NCBI GenBank assembly: GCA_041287495.1
Contig: JBEULE010000040.1
Span: 1 to 64,000, forward strand
Direction: 5' to 3'
DNA length: 64,000 nt
Origin: JAOABC01 sp041287495
Lineage (GTDB): Bacteria; Aquificota; Aquificia; Aquificales; Hydrogenothermaceae
Shown here: positions 7,789-16,569 of the stretch, in pieces
How the letters are laid out: each line of letters opens with the position of its first letter
How positions within the stretch are numbered: the first letter of the stretch is position 1
The notes under the pieces: model-generated
Told to the model about the DNA's origin: nothing
Database searches by the model: none
The model's input: only the letters and a program-made list of their open reading frames with translations
Made by a program: the position numbers and the translations under genes

Positions 7789-9941
7789 TTTAAAAAGATT
7801 TTTAAAAGATTGTAGATAGTAAAACTTACTATATAAGCCGTTACAAAGTTTATAAAAACTGATATTATCATCCATTTATTACTTCCAAGTTCTTGCCGGA
7901 TTGCAAAAACGGTTGCTAAACAAGGAGTGTATAAAAGTAAGAAAACCAAAAATGAATAAGCTGAAGCTGGAGTAAATTCCTTTCTTATAACTTCCATAAG
8001 TCCGGTGTCCATTTCCTCTTTTTCTTTCTCTATTAACCCTACTTTTTGTCCAATCTCTTCAAACAATCCAACAAAAGCCCTAAAAAAGCCGACAGTTGTT
8101 TCTTTTATAAATTCTGTTGCTGTTATGGTTGTTGTTATATTGTTTTCTTGGCTTTCTATTACCTGCGGCATATACACATTACCCATTGTTGATAAAACTA
8201 TTTCCTTAGCAACAAATCCGGCAAAAAGTGATGTGGTTGCCTGCCATGTTCCAAATCCTAATGGCTCAAATACTACAGATATCTCTTTTGAAACTTTACC
8301 TAATATACTATCCTCTTTTTTAGCTCCAAAAGGTATATTTGTTAAAAACCATATAATTACAGAAGTTGCAAATATAAAACTTCCGGCTTGAATAATGAAA
8401 GATTTAACTCTTATCCAGCTATTTAAAATCATGTATCTTATAGTTGGCATTCTGTAAGGAGGTAGTTCAAGTATAAAGTAAGAAGATTCAAGTTTGAAAT
8501 AAAATCTATTTAAAAGTATTGCTATAACTATTGCTGATAAAATACCTATAAGATATAGAGAGAATATAACTAATCCTCTGTGGTTTACGAAAAATATTGA
8601 CACAAAAAATGCAAAAACTGTAAGCCTTGCTCCACAGGACATAAACGGAATCATAAGGACTGTAAGAATTTTCTCTTTTGAATTATCTATCGTTCTTGTA
8701 GAATAAACAGCAGGAACATTACATCCAAAACCAAGTAACAGCGGTATAAATGATTTTCCACTTAATCCAAATATACTCATGAATCTATCCATCAAAAATG
8801 CAGCTCTTGCTATGTATCCACTACCCTCAAGGAAGGATAAGATTATGTATAAAGTAAATAAAACCGGTGTAAATACTAAAACAAATCCTACTCCCCCAAG
8901 GACTCCCTCTGTTATGAAGGATTTTAACCATTCCGGAGAGGTTTTTAGATAACTATTTACAAGCAAAGATAGGTTGGACAGTGTGTTATCTAACCAATCA
9001 ACGAATGGAGTAGAAAATGTAAATGTTATCTCAAAGGTAAGCCATACCAAAACAAAAAATATAGGAAGTCCAAAATATTTATGTAAGAATATTTTATCTA
9101 AGGCAAGGGAGAAGTTTAAACTTTCCTCTTCCACTGATTTTTGTTTAACTGTTTGTTTTAATATATTTAAAACTAAACCATATCTTTCTTCTATCATCAA
9201 AGCTTTTATATCTTTATGGTACATTTTCTCAATTTCTTCTCTAAGTTTATCTGTATATTCTTTAATTTCCTGTGGAATATATCCATCAAAAGAACCATCA
9301 AGGATTGATGTTAAAAGATATCTTTGGGGATATAACTCTAAAATACTTGGATTTGTTTGTTCTATAAATGTTTTTAATCTCTCCAGATAATATTCTATCT
9401 GTGTTTCAAACTGTTCACATTTGGAAAAATCAGCTTCTACTTTATTATCATATAGCTGGATGATGCTATCTAATAACCTATTTATCCCCAAATTTCTCAA
9501 AGCGGAGGTGGGAATAGCAGGAGCACATAGAAGTTTTGAAAGTCTATCACTGTCTATCTCTATACTCCTTTTTCCAAGTTCGTCCCACATATTTAACGCT
9601 ATGATCATAGGAATTTGAAGTTCAAGAAGTTGTACAGTTAGATATAGATTTCTTTTAAGATTTGTTGAATCTATAACATTGAGGATTATGTCTGGTTTTT
9701 CATTTATAAGAAAATCTACTGTTATTTTTTCTTCTGCTGTTTTATTGGTTATACTATATATTCCAGGAAGGTCTATAAAGTGTATTTTATAACCTTTATA
9801 CTCTATCTGGGCTTCAATTTTCTCAATAGTTACTCCTGCCCAGTTCCCTACCTTTATATTTGTTCCAGCAATTGCATTTATAAGAGCACTTTTACCTACA
9901 TTAGGATTACCTACAACTGCGACTTTAACAGCCTTTTCCAT
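7785..9941 (-). CDS. feoB: ferrous iron transport protein B
   Basis: 718 residues. The N-terminal G domain has GNPNVGKS (11-18), a VGNWAGVT switch I, the G3 motif DLPGIYS and the G4-like motif NMWD. The helical membrane domain contains the FeoB core ARAAFLMDRF, LLLGFGCNVPA and MSCGARL. It imports Fe(II) across the inner membrane with GTPase control. It overlaps feoA upstream by 17 bases, so the two are one operon, and its stop overlaps that of convergent glnD. The length is usual for FeoB without a fused FeoC. Iron supply may link functionally to the ferrosome-like operon at 35659-40017, but that is inference. Confidence 0.95.
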   Translation of the reverse strand: MEKAVKVAVVGNPNVGKSALINAIAGTNIKVGNWAGVTIEKIEAQIEYKGYKIHFIDLPGIYSITNKTAEEKITVDFLINEKPDIILNVIDSTNLKRNLYLTVQLLELQIPMIIALNMWDELGKRSIEIDSDRLSKLLCAPAIPTSALRNLGINRLLDSIIQLYDNKVEADFSKCEQFETQIEYYLERLKTFIEQTNPSILELYPQRYLLTSILDGSFDGYIPQEIKEYTDKLREEIEKMYHKDIKALMIEERYGLVLNILKQTVKQKSVEEESLNFSLALDKIFLHKYFGLPIFFVLVWLTFEITFTFSTPFVDWLDNTLSNLSLLVNSYLKTSPEWLKSFITEGVLGGVGFVLVFTPVLFTLYIILSFLEGSGYIARAAFLMDRFMSIFGLSGKSFIPLLLGFGCNVPAVYSTRTIDNSKEKILTVLMIPFMSCGARLTVFAFFVSIFFVNHRGLVIFSLYLIGILSAIVIAILLNRFYFKLESSYFILELPPYRMPTIRYMILNSWIRVKSFIIQAGSFIFATSVIIWFLTNIPFGAKKEDSILGKVSKEISVVFEPLGFGTWQATTSLFAGFVAKEIVLSTMGNVYMPQVIESQENNITTTITATEFIKETTVGFFRAFVGLFEEIGQKVGLIEKEKEEMDTGLMEVIRKEFTPASAYSFLVFLLLYTPCLATVFAIRQELGSNKWMIISVFINFVTAYIVSFTIYNLLKIFLN

Positions 9942-10173
9942 TCTGTTCCTCTATTAATATACCTTTAGCCTCTTTTCTTCTTAGTGCCAAACAATAATCT
10001 CCAACTCTTATCTTTATTGGTCCTCCCAGTGGTGCATCTTGAAGTATCTCTATTTCCTGTCCCGGAATAAGTCCAAGTTCATATAATTTATCTCTTAAAT
10101 TTTTTGGTAAATCTATTTCCTTTATCTTTGCCTTAAGTCCTTGTCTAAGTTCTGCCAAAGATTTTTCCTTCAT
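9925..10173 (-). CDS. feoA: ferrous iron transport protein A
   Basis: Taking ATG at 10173 gives 82 residues, the normal FeoA length. It has the SH3-like fold pattern with LGLIPGQEIEI and APLGGPIKIRV. An AAGGTAG ribosome site sits just upstream of this ATG, while a 19-residue extension to 10230 would be hydrophobic and lacks such a site. FeoA is a small cytosolic partner thought to stimulate FeoB. Its 3' end overlaps the feoB start by 17 bases, indicating coupled translation. Confidence 0.9.
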   Translation of the reverse strand: MKEKSLAELRQGLKAKIKEIDLPKNLRDKLYELGLIPGQEIEILQDAPLGGPIKIRVGDYCLALRRKEAKGILIEEQNGKGC

Positions 10174-10249
10174 TTTATTTCTACCTTTGATATTTAGTCT
10201 CAATAAAATAATAAATAAATTATATACCAAAAACTTAAAAATATTATGA

Positions 10250-10927
10250 TTAAAGTAGAATATTTATTAGAAAAATGTATACTGGCATAATTATATAGCC
10301 TATTACTCCGGTAAAAAGTAGAAGTATAAGGATAAAAAAACCATACTGCTCATATGGGGCAACTTTTTCATATATATTGGATGGAAGTAAAGATAAAAGT
10401 ATATGTCCACCATCAAGAGGTGGTATTGGAAGTAGGTTGAATATAGCTAAGATTAGATTGATTGTAACTGCATATTTAAAAAATATAGCAAGAGGGACAA
10501 ATACAGATTCAACAACCCAGATACCTAAAAGTGAAGCTATGGAACTTAGTATGTCTACATCTGTTGATAATTTGTATAACAGTGCAAAAATCACTGCAAA
10601 TAATATATTTGTAAATGGTCCAGCAAATGAGGTTAAAGCAATACCAGTTTTGATGTTTAACTTCTTAAAGTTGTAAGGGTTGATAGGAACAGGTTTTGCC
10701 CACCCAAAAAGAAAAGGAGACCCAACAGCTATTAAAAGTCCTGGTAGAATTAGAGAACCAAGAGGGTCAATATGAGGTATAGGATTAAAGGTCAATCTTC
10801 CCTCTCTTTTAGCAGTATCATCTCCAAGTTTATAAGCTACAAAACCGTGTCCTATCTCATGGATTATTACAGCAAACAAGAGAGCTGGTATCATAAAAAT
10901 AACATCAACAATCTTAAATTCCAACAT
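10250..10927 (-). CDS. site-2-protease-type membrane metalloprotease (peptidase M50)
   Basis: 225 residues, mostly transmembrane. The zinc site HEIGH is at 23-27 inside the first long helix, and the third ligand lies in NLLPIPPLDGGH near 165-176. This is the compact M50 class without PDZ domains, found in many thermophiles. S2P proteases cut membrane-bound substrates such as anti-sigma factors. The substrate here is unknown. The start is well supported by AAGGAGTTA directly before ATG. It lies upstream of feoA on the same strand and divergent from the ATP synthase operon. Confidence 0.85.
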   Translation of the reverse strand: MLEFKIVDVIFMIPALLFAVIIHEIGHGFVAYKLGDDTAKREGRLTFNPIPHIDPLGSLILPGLLIAVGSPFLFGWAKPVPINPYNFKKLNIKTGIALTSFAGPFTNILFAVIFALLYKLSTDVDILSSIASLLGIWVVESVFVPLAIFFKYAVTINLILAIFNLLPIPPLDGGHILLSLLPSNIYEKVAPYEQYGFFILILLLFTGVIGYIIMPVYIFLINILL

Positions 10928-10978
10928 TAACTCCTTGCAAGTTTTTTAACTTTCTATTATACAAAATAGGAAAAATTT

Positions 10979-11007
10979 TTGAAATGCTAAAAATTTTCTG
11001 ATATGAT
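10979..11007 (+). promoter_or_regulatory. sigma-70-type promoter of the ATP synthase operon
   Basis: TTGAAA at 10979-10984 and TATGAT at 11002-11007 are separated by exactly 17 bases, so transcription should start near 11014. This excludes the ATG at 11003 as a start codon for the first gene and supports GTG 11039. Confidence 0.7.
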
Positions 11008-11038
11008 ATTAAGTAAAATAATCAACGGAGGTACTCTT

Positions 11039-11476
11039 GTGCATGTTGGTATAGCTTTGGACCAAACACTGTTTATTCAGCTTATACTATTTTTAATCTT
11101 TATGTTCGTTATGAAAAAAATCTACTTTGATCCCTATCTTCAAGCTTTCTCTGAAAGGGAGGAGGCAGTAAAAAAACTCTACGAAGAAGCCAAAGCTAAT
11201 AACAGTCAGGTAGCTGACATATTAAAAGAGGTTGATGTTATATTATCTAAAGTTAAAGAAGAAAGTAAAAAAGTACTTGAAGAATCCCATAAGAAAACAA
11301 ATGAAGAAGTGGCTGAGATTTTAAGAAAAGCAACAGAAGAGGCAGAGTTAGAAATAGCTAAAGCAAAAGAAGATATTGAGAGAACTGTTGAAGCTCAGAA
11401 AAAGATAATAGATGAAACTATAACAAAAATAGCTCAAGATATAGTCAATAAACTTACTTTAGAGGAGGCAGCATGA
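11039..11476 (+). CDS. ATP synthase F0 subunit b' (first of two b-type genes)
   Basis: A GTG start at 11039 follows GGAGG (11027-11031) with 7 bases between and gives 145 residues. A longer frame from ATG 11003 would begin inside the promoter -10 box. The protein has one N-terminal transmembrane helix (FIQLILFLIFMFVMKKIYF), then a long charged coiled coil with few breaks, as in b/b' subunits that form the peripheral stalk. It overlaps the second b gene by 4 bases. Paired b and b' genes are known from photosynthetic bacteria, cyanobacteria and Aquificota. Confidence 0.88.
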   Translation: MHVGIALDQTLFIQLILFLIFMFVMKKIYFDPYLQAFSEREEAVKKLYEEAKANNSQVADILKEVDVILSKVKEESKKVLEESHKKTNEEVAEILRKATEEAELEIAKAKEDIERTVEAQKKIIDETITKIAQDIVNKLTLEEAA

Positions 11477-12012
11477 GATTTGTTCTTTATGGCTTGATTT
11501 TAGGTTTTACACTATCTGGATTTGCTTCTGAAGGTGGTGAAAGTGGTAATATTTTAATATGGAAAACAGTAAACACTATTATTCTTCTTGGAATTATATA
11601 CTATTTTGGTGGTAAACATATAAAGAGATTTTTAGAGGGTAGAAGACTATCTGTGGTATCTATGGTAGAAGAGGCACAGAAGGCTAAGGAAGACAGTATA
11701 AGGGCACTTGAAGAAGCAAAGAAGAAACTTGAAGAAGCTAACTATAAACTTGCAGAAGGTATAAAGATTGCTCAAGAAACTGCAAAATTGGAAAGGGAAC
11801 ATGCTTTAAAACAGGCAAACGAGATTGCTGAGAGGATAAAAAAGCAAACTCAAGAAAATATAGCTGTTGAGGTAAGAAAGGCAGAGGCTGTTTTGAAAAA
11901 GTATGCTGCAGAGAAAGCTTTAGAGATATCTCAATCCTTAATTAAAGAAAAAGTAAATCCAGATACAACAAAAAAACTTCTCCAAAAATCATTAAATAAG
12001 TTGGAGGCTTAA
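11473..12012 (+). CDS. atpF: ATP synthase F0 subunit b
   Basis: 179 residues. There is an N-terminal signal-like hydrophobic segment (MRFVLYGLILGFTLSGFAS), a second membrane helix around TVNTIILLGIIYYFGG, and a long alanine/glutamate-rich coiled coil reaching the C-terminus. The extra N-terminal segment suggests that it is made with a cleavable signal, as reported for the b subunit of Aquifex. It forms the stator stalk with b' and delta. It overlaps b' by 4 bases and is followed 4 bases later by atpH. Confidence 0.88.
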   Translation: MRFVLYGLILGFTLSGFASEGGESGNILIWKTVNTIILLGIIYYFGGKHIKRFLEGRRLSVVSMVEEAQKAKEDSIRALEEAKKKLEEANYKLAEGIKIAQETAKLEREHALKQANEIAERIKKQTQENIAVEVRKAEAVLKKYAAEKALEISQSLIKEKVNPDTTKKLLQKSLNKLEA

Positions 12013-12016
12013 TAAG

Positions 12017-12565
12017 GTGAAAGTAGATAAAAAGTTTTTAAAGAAAGTAGTAAAGATGTTAATATCCGGAATAGAAAAGGAAGAATCTGCACTAGTTGAT
12101 GCTGTGACAAAAATTGACCTAATCTCAAAACTTTACAAAGAAAACAGAGTTTTTAGAAATGTACTTTTAAATCCTAAACTTCCCTTTGAAGAAAAAGAAA
12201 AACTTCTATCTGAAGTTAAAAATTCTCTCAATTTAAGTGATTTTATATACGGTGTTATGTTGCTTATAGTTAAAGAAAATAAAATCAATATCCTTAAGGA
12301 GATAGGTAAGGAGTTTAGATTTGAAGTTGAAAAATTCTTTGCAACTATAAAGGGAGAGGTTATTACAGCCCATCCAATAGATGAGGAATTATTATCAAAG
12401 ATAAAGGCTGTTGTTGAATTTAAGTTAGGTAAGAAGGTAGAATTTACTGTAAAGGAAGACCCTTCATTGATAGCTGGTGCTGTTATTAAAGCTGGAAGTT
12501 ATGTATTAGATAGTTCTGTAAAAACATTTATGAAAAAGTTAGAACAAGAGTTATCAAGATTCTAA
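12017..12565 (+). CDS. atpH: ATP synthase F1 subunit delta
   Basis: 182 residues from a GTG at 12017, with GGAGG at 12003-12007 in the end of the preceding gene. The helical N-terminal domain ends around NPKLPFEEKEKLL. The C-terminal part carries the OSCP/delta signature DPSLIAGAVIKAGSYVLDSS (about 153-172). It joins the peripheral stalk to the top of the alpha3beta3 head. It lies between atpF and atpA in the standard order. Confidence 0.93.
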   Translation: MKVDKKFLKKVVKMLISGIEKEESALVDAVTKIDLISKLYKENRVFRNVLLNPKLPFEEKEKLLSEVKNSLNLSDFIYGVMLLIVKENKINILKEIGKEFRFEVEKFFATIKGEVITAHPIDEELLSKIKAVVEFKLGKKVEFTVKEDPSLIAGAVIKAGSYVLDSSVKTFMKKLEQELSRF

Positions 12566-12587
12566 AAATATAGGAGGTAAAGGATTA

Positions 12588-14102
12588 ATGTCTGTGATAA
12601 GAGCTGATGAAGTTTTAGGAAAACTTGAGGAGCAGTTAAAAGGTTTTGAAACAGTAGCTAACCTTGAAGAAGTTGGAACAGTTATTCAGGTCGGTGATGG
12701 TGTTGCTCGTATATACGGTCTTGAAAAGGCTATGATGGGTGAGATGCTTGAGTTTGAAAATGGTGTTGTTGGTGTCGTGTTTAACCTTGAAGAGGATAAT
12801 GTTGGTGCTGTTTTACTTGGTTCAGATGTTGGTATTTCAGAAGGAACCCAAGTAAAAAGAACCGGAAAAATACTTTCTATTCCAGTCGGTAAAGGACTAC
12901 TTGGTAGAGTAGTTGATGGACTTGGAAGACCTATAGACGGAAAAGGACCTCTAACTGATATAGCTTACTACTCTCCTGTTGAAAAAATTGCTCCGGGTGT
13001 TGTTAAAAGAAAATCTGTTCATGAACCTCTTCAAACTGGTATAAAAGCAATAGATGCCATGATACCTATTGGTAGAGGACAGAGGGAGCTTATAATCGGT
13101 GATAGAGCAACAGGTAAAACAACAATTGCTATAGACACAATCCTAAACCAGAAGGGACAAGGTGTTTACTGTATATACGTTGCTATTGGTCAAAAGAGAG
13201 CTAACGTAGTTCATATAGTTGAAACTCTCCAAAAACACGGAGCTATGGAATATACAACAGTAGTCGCTGCTACTTCTTCTGACCCTGCAACAATGCAGTA
13301 TATAGCTCCTTTCGTAGGTTGCACAGTAGGTGAGTATTTTAGAGATAATGGAATGCATGCACTTGTTATATACGATGACCTTACAAAACACGCTTATGCA
13401 TACAGACAGTTGTCACTTCTACTTAGAAGACCACCGGGAAGGGAAGCTTATCCAGGTGACGTTTTCTACTTACATTCAAGACTACTTGAAAGAGCAGCTA
13501 AATTAAATGATGAACTTGGAGCTGGTTCATTAACGGCTTTACCTATAATTGAAACTCAGGCAGGTGATGTTGCAGCATACATTCCTACAAACGTTATATC
13601 TATAACAGATGGTCAGATATTCCTTGAAGCAGACTTATTCTACAAAGGTATAAGACCTGCTATTAACGTCGGTATATCTGTTTCCAGGGTTGGTGGTGCA
13701 GCTCAGATAAAAGCTATGAAACAAGTTGCTGGAACATTGAGACTTGATCTTGCTCAGTTTAGAGAGCTTGAAGCCTTTGTTCAGTTTGCATCTGAACTTG
13801 ATAAAGCTACACAGGCTCAGATAGCAAGAGGTCAAAGGATGGTTGAACTTCTAAAACAACCTCCTAACCAGCCTGTTCCTGTCGAAAAGCAGGTGGCAAT
13901 CATATATGTAGCAGGTCAAGGATATCTTGATGATGTTCCGGTAAACGCTATCCAGAAATTTGAAAAAGAGTTTTATACATTCCTTGATACAGAAAAGCCA
14001 GATATTTTAGAAGCAATAAGGAGAGAGAAAGCTTTAACTGATGATATAAAAGCCAAACTTGATGCTGCTGTTAAAGAATTTAAGCAAAAGACTGTATTTT
14101 AA
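12588..14102 (+). CDS. atpA: ATP synthase F1 subunit alpha
   Basis: 504 residues, the normal length. The Walker A motif GDRATGKT is near 171-178, and PGREAYPGDVFYLHSR marks the alpha/beta signature region. The alpha-specific replacement of the catalytic glutamate by glutamine (AIGQKRA) is present, so this is the non-catalytic nucleotide-binding subunit. A good ribosome site (AGGAGGTAAAGG) precedes ATG 12588. Same operon as delta and gamma. Confidence 0.97.
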   Translation: MSVIRADEVLGKLEEQLKGFETVANLEEVGTVIQVGDGVARIYGLEKAMMGEMLEFENGVVGVVFNLEEDNVGAVLLGSDVGISEGTQVKRTGKILSIPVGKGLLGRVVDGLGRPIDGKGPLTDIAYYSPVEKIAPGVVKRKSVHEPLQTGIKAIDAMIPIGRGQRELIIGDRATGKTTIAIDTILNQKGQGVYCIYVAIGQKRANVVHIVETLQKHGAMEYTTVVAATSSDPATMQYIAPFVGCTVGEYFRDNGMHALVIYDDLTKHAYAYRQLSLLLRRPPGREAYPGDVFYLHSRLLERAAKLNDELGAGSLTALPIIETQAGDVAAYIPTNVISITDGQIFLEADLFYKGIRPAINVGISVSRVGGAAQIKAMKQVAGTLRLDLAQFRELEAFVQFASELDKATQAQIARGQRMVELLKQPPNQPVPVEKQVAIIYVAGQGYLDDVPVNAIQKFEKEFYTFLDTEKPDILEAIRREKALTDDIKAKLDAAVKEFKQKTVF

Positions 14103-14113
14103 GGGGATAGAAA

Positions 14114-14989
14114 ATGGCTAAACTCTCACCGAGAGATATTAAGAGAAAGATAAACGGTATAAAGAACACAAGAAGAATCACTTCTGCAATGAAGATGGTT
14201 TCTGCGGCTAAGCTAAGGAAAGCCCAGAACCTTCTCTATGCTACAAGACCATACTCAGAAAAACTTTATGACCTTATCCATGACCTGTCTACCTATATTG
14301 ATAGGGAATCTCACCCTCTTCTTGCAAAGAGAGAAGAGAATAAAGTTGATTATGTTGTTATAACTGCCGACAGAGGTCTTGCTGGAGCTTTTAACTCTAA
14401 CGTATTAAAGACAGTTTGGAGAGAGATAAATGACCTAAAAACTAAAGGAAAAGAAGTGAACCTTATCCTCATAGGAAGAAAAGCTGTAAATTTCTTTAAA
14501 AATAAAGGTTTTAATATAGTTGGTGCTTATGAAGACATTTACAGAACAGATATGAATCTATCATTTACTGCTAAAGTTGGTGGGATATTAACTTCAAGAT
14601 TTATTGAAACTAAGACAGATGCTGTTTATTTTGTTAACAATGAGCTTATAACATCTTCTACTTATGAAACGAAAGTTAGGAAACTTCTTCCTTTGGAACC
14701 TCCTTCTACAGTTAAAGTTACAGAAAGTCCTGTAGTTTATAATATAGAGCCATCTAAAGAGGAAGTTTTAGAAAGTTTATTACAGAGATATATTAACTTC
14801 CAGTTATACAGAGCTTTAGTAGAGTCAAGTACTGCAGAACATGCTGCTAGGATGATAGCTATGGATAATGCTACAAAGAATGCAGGAGAAGCTATTAGGA
14901 AGTGGACTATCATCTTTAATAAAGCAAGACAGGAAGCTATTACAACTGAGCTTATTGATATTATTAATGCAGCTGAAGCTATTAAGTAA
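14114..14989 (+). CDS. atpG: ATP synthase F1 subunit gamma
   Basis: 291 residues. The N-terminal helix motif DIKRKINGIKNTRRITSAMK and the C-terminal helix ARQEAITTELIDIINAAEAI together form the rotating coiled-coil shaft of the F1 motor. The central Rossmann-like part includes ITADRGLAGAFN. AAGGGGATAG precedes the ATG. Between atpA and atpD in the conserved order. Confidence 0.96.
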   Translation: MAKLSPRDIKRKINGIKNTRRITSAMKMVSAAKLRKAQNLLYATRPYSEKLYDLIHDLSTYIDRESHPLLAKREENKVDYVVITADRGLAGAFNSNVLKTVWREINDLKTKGKEVNLILIGRKAVNFFKNKGFNIVGAYEDIYRTDMNLSFTAKVGGILTSRFIETKTDAVYFVNNELITSSTYETKVRKLLPLEPPSTVKVTESPVVYNIEPSKEEVLESLLQRYINFQLYRALVESSTAEHAARMIAMDNATKNAGEAIRKWTIIFNKARQEAITTELIDIINAAEAIK

Positions 14990-15009
14990 AAGATTTAAGG
15001 AGGATATAG

Positions 15010-16434
15010 ATGGCAAAAGGAAAAGTTGTTCAAATTGTAGGTCCAGTAGTAGATGTTGAATTTCCAACTGGAGAATTACCTGCAATAAGAAATGCTCTGA
15101 AAGTTCAAAGAACAGCTATTGATGATACTGGAAAAGAGTATGTTGAGGATCTATACCTTGAAGTTGCTCAGCATCTTGGAGATTCAAGGGTAAGAACAGT
15201 TGCTTATGGTCCAACAGATGGATTAGTAAGAGGTGCAGAAGCAGAAGATTTAGGTTCTCCTATTAAAGTTCCTGTTGGAAAAGCAGCTCTTGGAAGGATA
15301 TTTAACGTAGTTGGACAACCTATAGATGAGGCAGGTCCTGTAAATGCTGAAGAATATTGGCCAATATTTAGAGAAGCTCCTTCTTTTGAAGAACAGTCAA
15401 CAAAAGTTGAACAGTTTGAGACAGGTATTAAAGTTATAGACCTACTTGTCCCTCTTATAAAAGGTGGTAAAGTCGGTTTATTTGGTGGTGCTGGAGTTGG
15501 TAAAACAGTCCTCATGCAGGAACTTATTCACAATATCGCTAAATTCCACTCTGGATACTCTGTTGTCGTCGGTGTTGGAGAGAGAACAAGGGAAGGAAAT
15601 GACCTATGGATGGAAATGAAAGAGTCTGGAGTTTTACCATACACTGCTATGGTATATGGTCAGATGAATGAACCTCCGGGAGTTAGATTTAGAGTTGCTC
15701 AAACAGGTTTAACAATAGCTGAATACTTCAGAGATATTGAAAAGCAGGATGTTTTGATATTCATAGATAACATATTCAGATTTGTTCAAGCAGGTGCTGA
15801 AGTTTCTACGCTTCTTGGAAGGCTTCCTTCTGCAGTTGGTTATCAACCAACACTTGGAACTGACGTTGGTGAAGTTCAGGAAAGAATTGCATCAACTAAA
15901 AACGGTTCTATTACATCAATACAGGCTGTTTATGTTCCAGCGGACGATATTACAGACCCTGCTCCTGCATCAATATTTGCACACCTTGATGCTACAATAG
16001 TCCTACAAAGAAGATTAACAGAATTAGGTATATATCCTGCTATAGATCCACTTGAATCTACTTCAAGAGCATTAGCTCCGGAGTATGTAGGTGAAGAACA
16101 TTACTATGTAGCAAGGGAAACCCAGAGAATATTACAGAGATACAAAGAATTACAAGAGATTATAGCTATACTTGGTATGGAAGAGCTTTCTGATGAAGAT
16201 AAAGCTATAGTTGGAAGAGCAAGAAGATTACAAAGATTCCTTGCTCAAAGGTTCCACGTTGCAGAACAGTTTACAGGTCAGCCTGGTTCTTATGTTAAGA
16301 AAGAAGAAACTATACAGTCATTTAAAGAGGTTGTTGAAGGTAAATGGGACCATCTTCCAGAGCAAGCTTTCTACATGGTTGGTGGTATAGAGGAAGCTAA
16401 AGAAAAAGCTGAAAAACTCGGAGCCAAAGTTTAA
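15010..16434 (+). CDS. atpD: ATP synthase F1 subunit beta
   Basis: 474 residues. Walker A GGAGVGKT (159-166), the catalytic glutamate in VGERTREGNDL, and the DELSEED-like segment (ELSDEDK) near the C-terminus are all present. This is the catalytic subunit that makes ATP. It is the last gene of the operon before a hairpin terminator. Genes for a, c and epsilon subunits are not in the window, so they must lie elsewhere. Confidence 0.97.
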   Translation: MAKGKVVQIVGPVVDVEFPTGELPAIRNALKVQRTAIDDTGKEYVEDLYLEVAQHLGDSRVRTVAYGPTDGLVRGAEAEDLGSPIKVPVGKAALGRIFNVVGQPIDEAGPVNAEEYWPIFREAPSFEEQSTKVEQFETGIKVIDLLVPLIKGGKVGLFGGAGVGKTVLMQELIHNIAKFHSGYSVVVGVGERTREGNDLWMEMKESGVLPYTAMVYGQMNEPPGVRFRVAQTGLTIAEYFRDIEKQDVLIFIDNIFRFVQAGAEVSTLLGRLPSAVGYQPTLGTDVGEVQERIASTKNGSITSIQAVYVPADDITDPAPASIFAHLDATIVLQRRLTELGIYPAIDPLESTSRALAPEYVGEEHYYVARETQRILQRYKELQEIIAILGMEELSDEDKAIVGRARRLQRFLAQRFHVAEQFTGQPGSYVKKEETIQSFKEVVEGKWDHLPEQAFYMVGGIEEAKEKAEKLGAKV

Positions 16435-16442
16435 ATTTTATA

Positions 16443-16461
16443 GGGAGGTTTTCCTCCCTTT
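16443..16461 (+). terminator. hairpin terminator after atpD
   Basis: GGGAGG (16443-16448), a four-base T loop and CCTCCC (16453-16458), followed by TTT, make a compact G+C-rich hairpin 9 bases after the atpD stop. The T tract is short. It probably separates the ATP synthase genes from the tiny frame at 16479. Confidence 0.65.
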
Positions 16462-16478
16462 GATAAAGAAAAGGAAAA

Positions 16479-16562
16479 ATGGAAAATGTACTAATTTTAA
16501 TGGCAATCTTTTTCATAGTGGTTATATTTGCCGGTATCATAGGAATGAAGATAAGCAAGTAA
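16479..16562 (+). CDS. 27-residue single-pass membrane peptide
   Basis: ATG 16479, preceded by AAAGGA, opens a frame encoding MENVLILMAIFFIVVIFAG then IIGMKISK and stopping at 16560-16562. It is almost one transmembrane helix with an acidic N-terminal end and a basic C-terminal end, a typical layout for real small membrane proteins. It lies between the atpD terminator and the 3' end of tsaD. Function unknown. It could be an accessory peptide of the ATP synthase or of another membrane complex. Confidence 0.5.
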   Translation: MENVLILMAIFFIVVIFAGIIGMKISK

Positions 16563-16569
16563 TTTAATT

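Noticed and set aside
8005..9968. Several plus-strand open frames across feoB, and similar ones across rad50, pstB and atpA
   Set aside because: They lie wholly inside well-identified genes, have odd composition and no ribosome sites, and are shadows of the coding strand.
11003..11038. Start of the first ATP synthase b-type gene at ATG 11003
   Set aside because: This ATG overlaps the -10 box of a well-spaced promoter, so it would not be transcribed; GTG 11039 has a perfect ribosome site.
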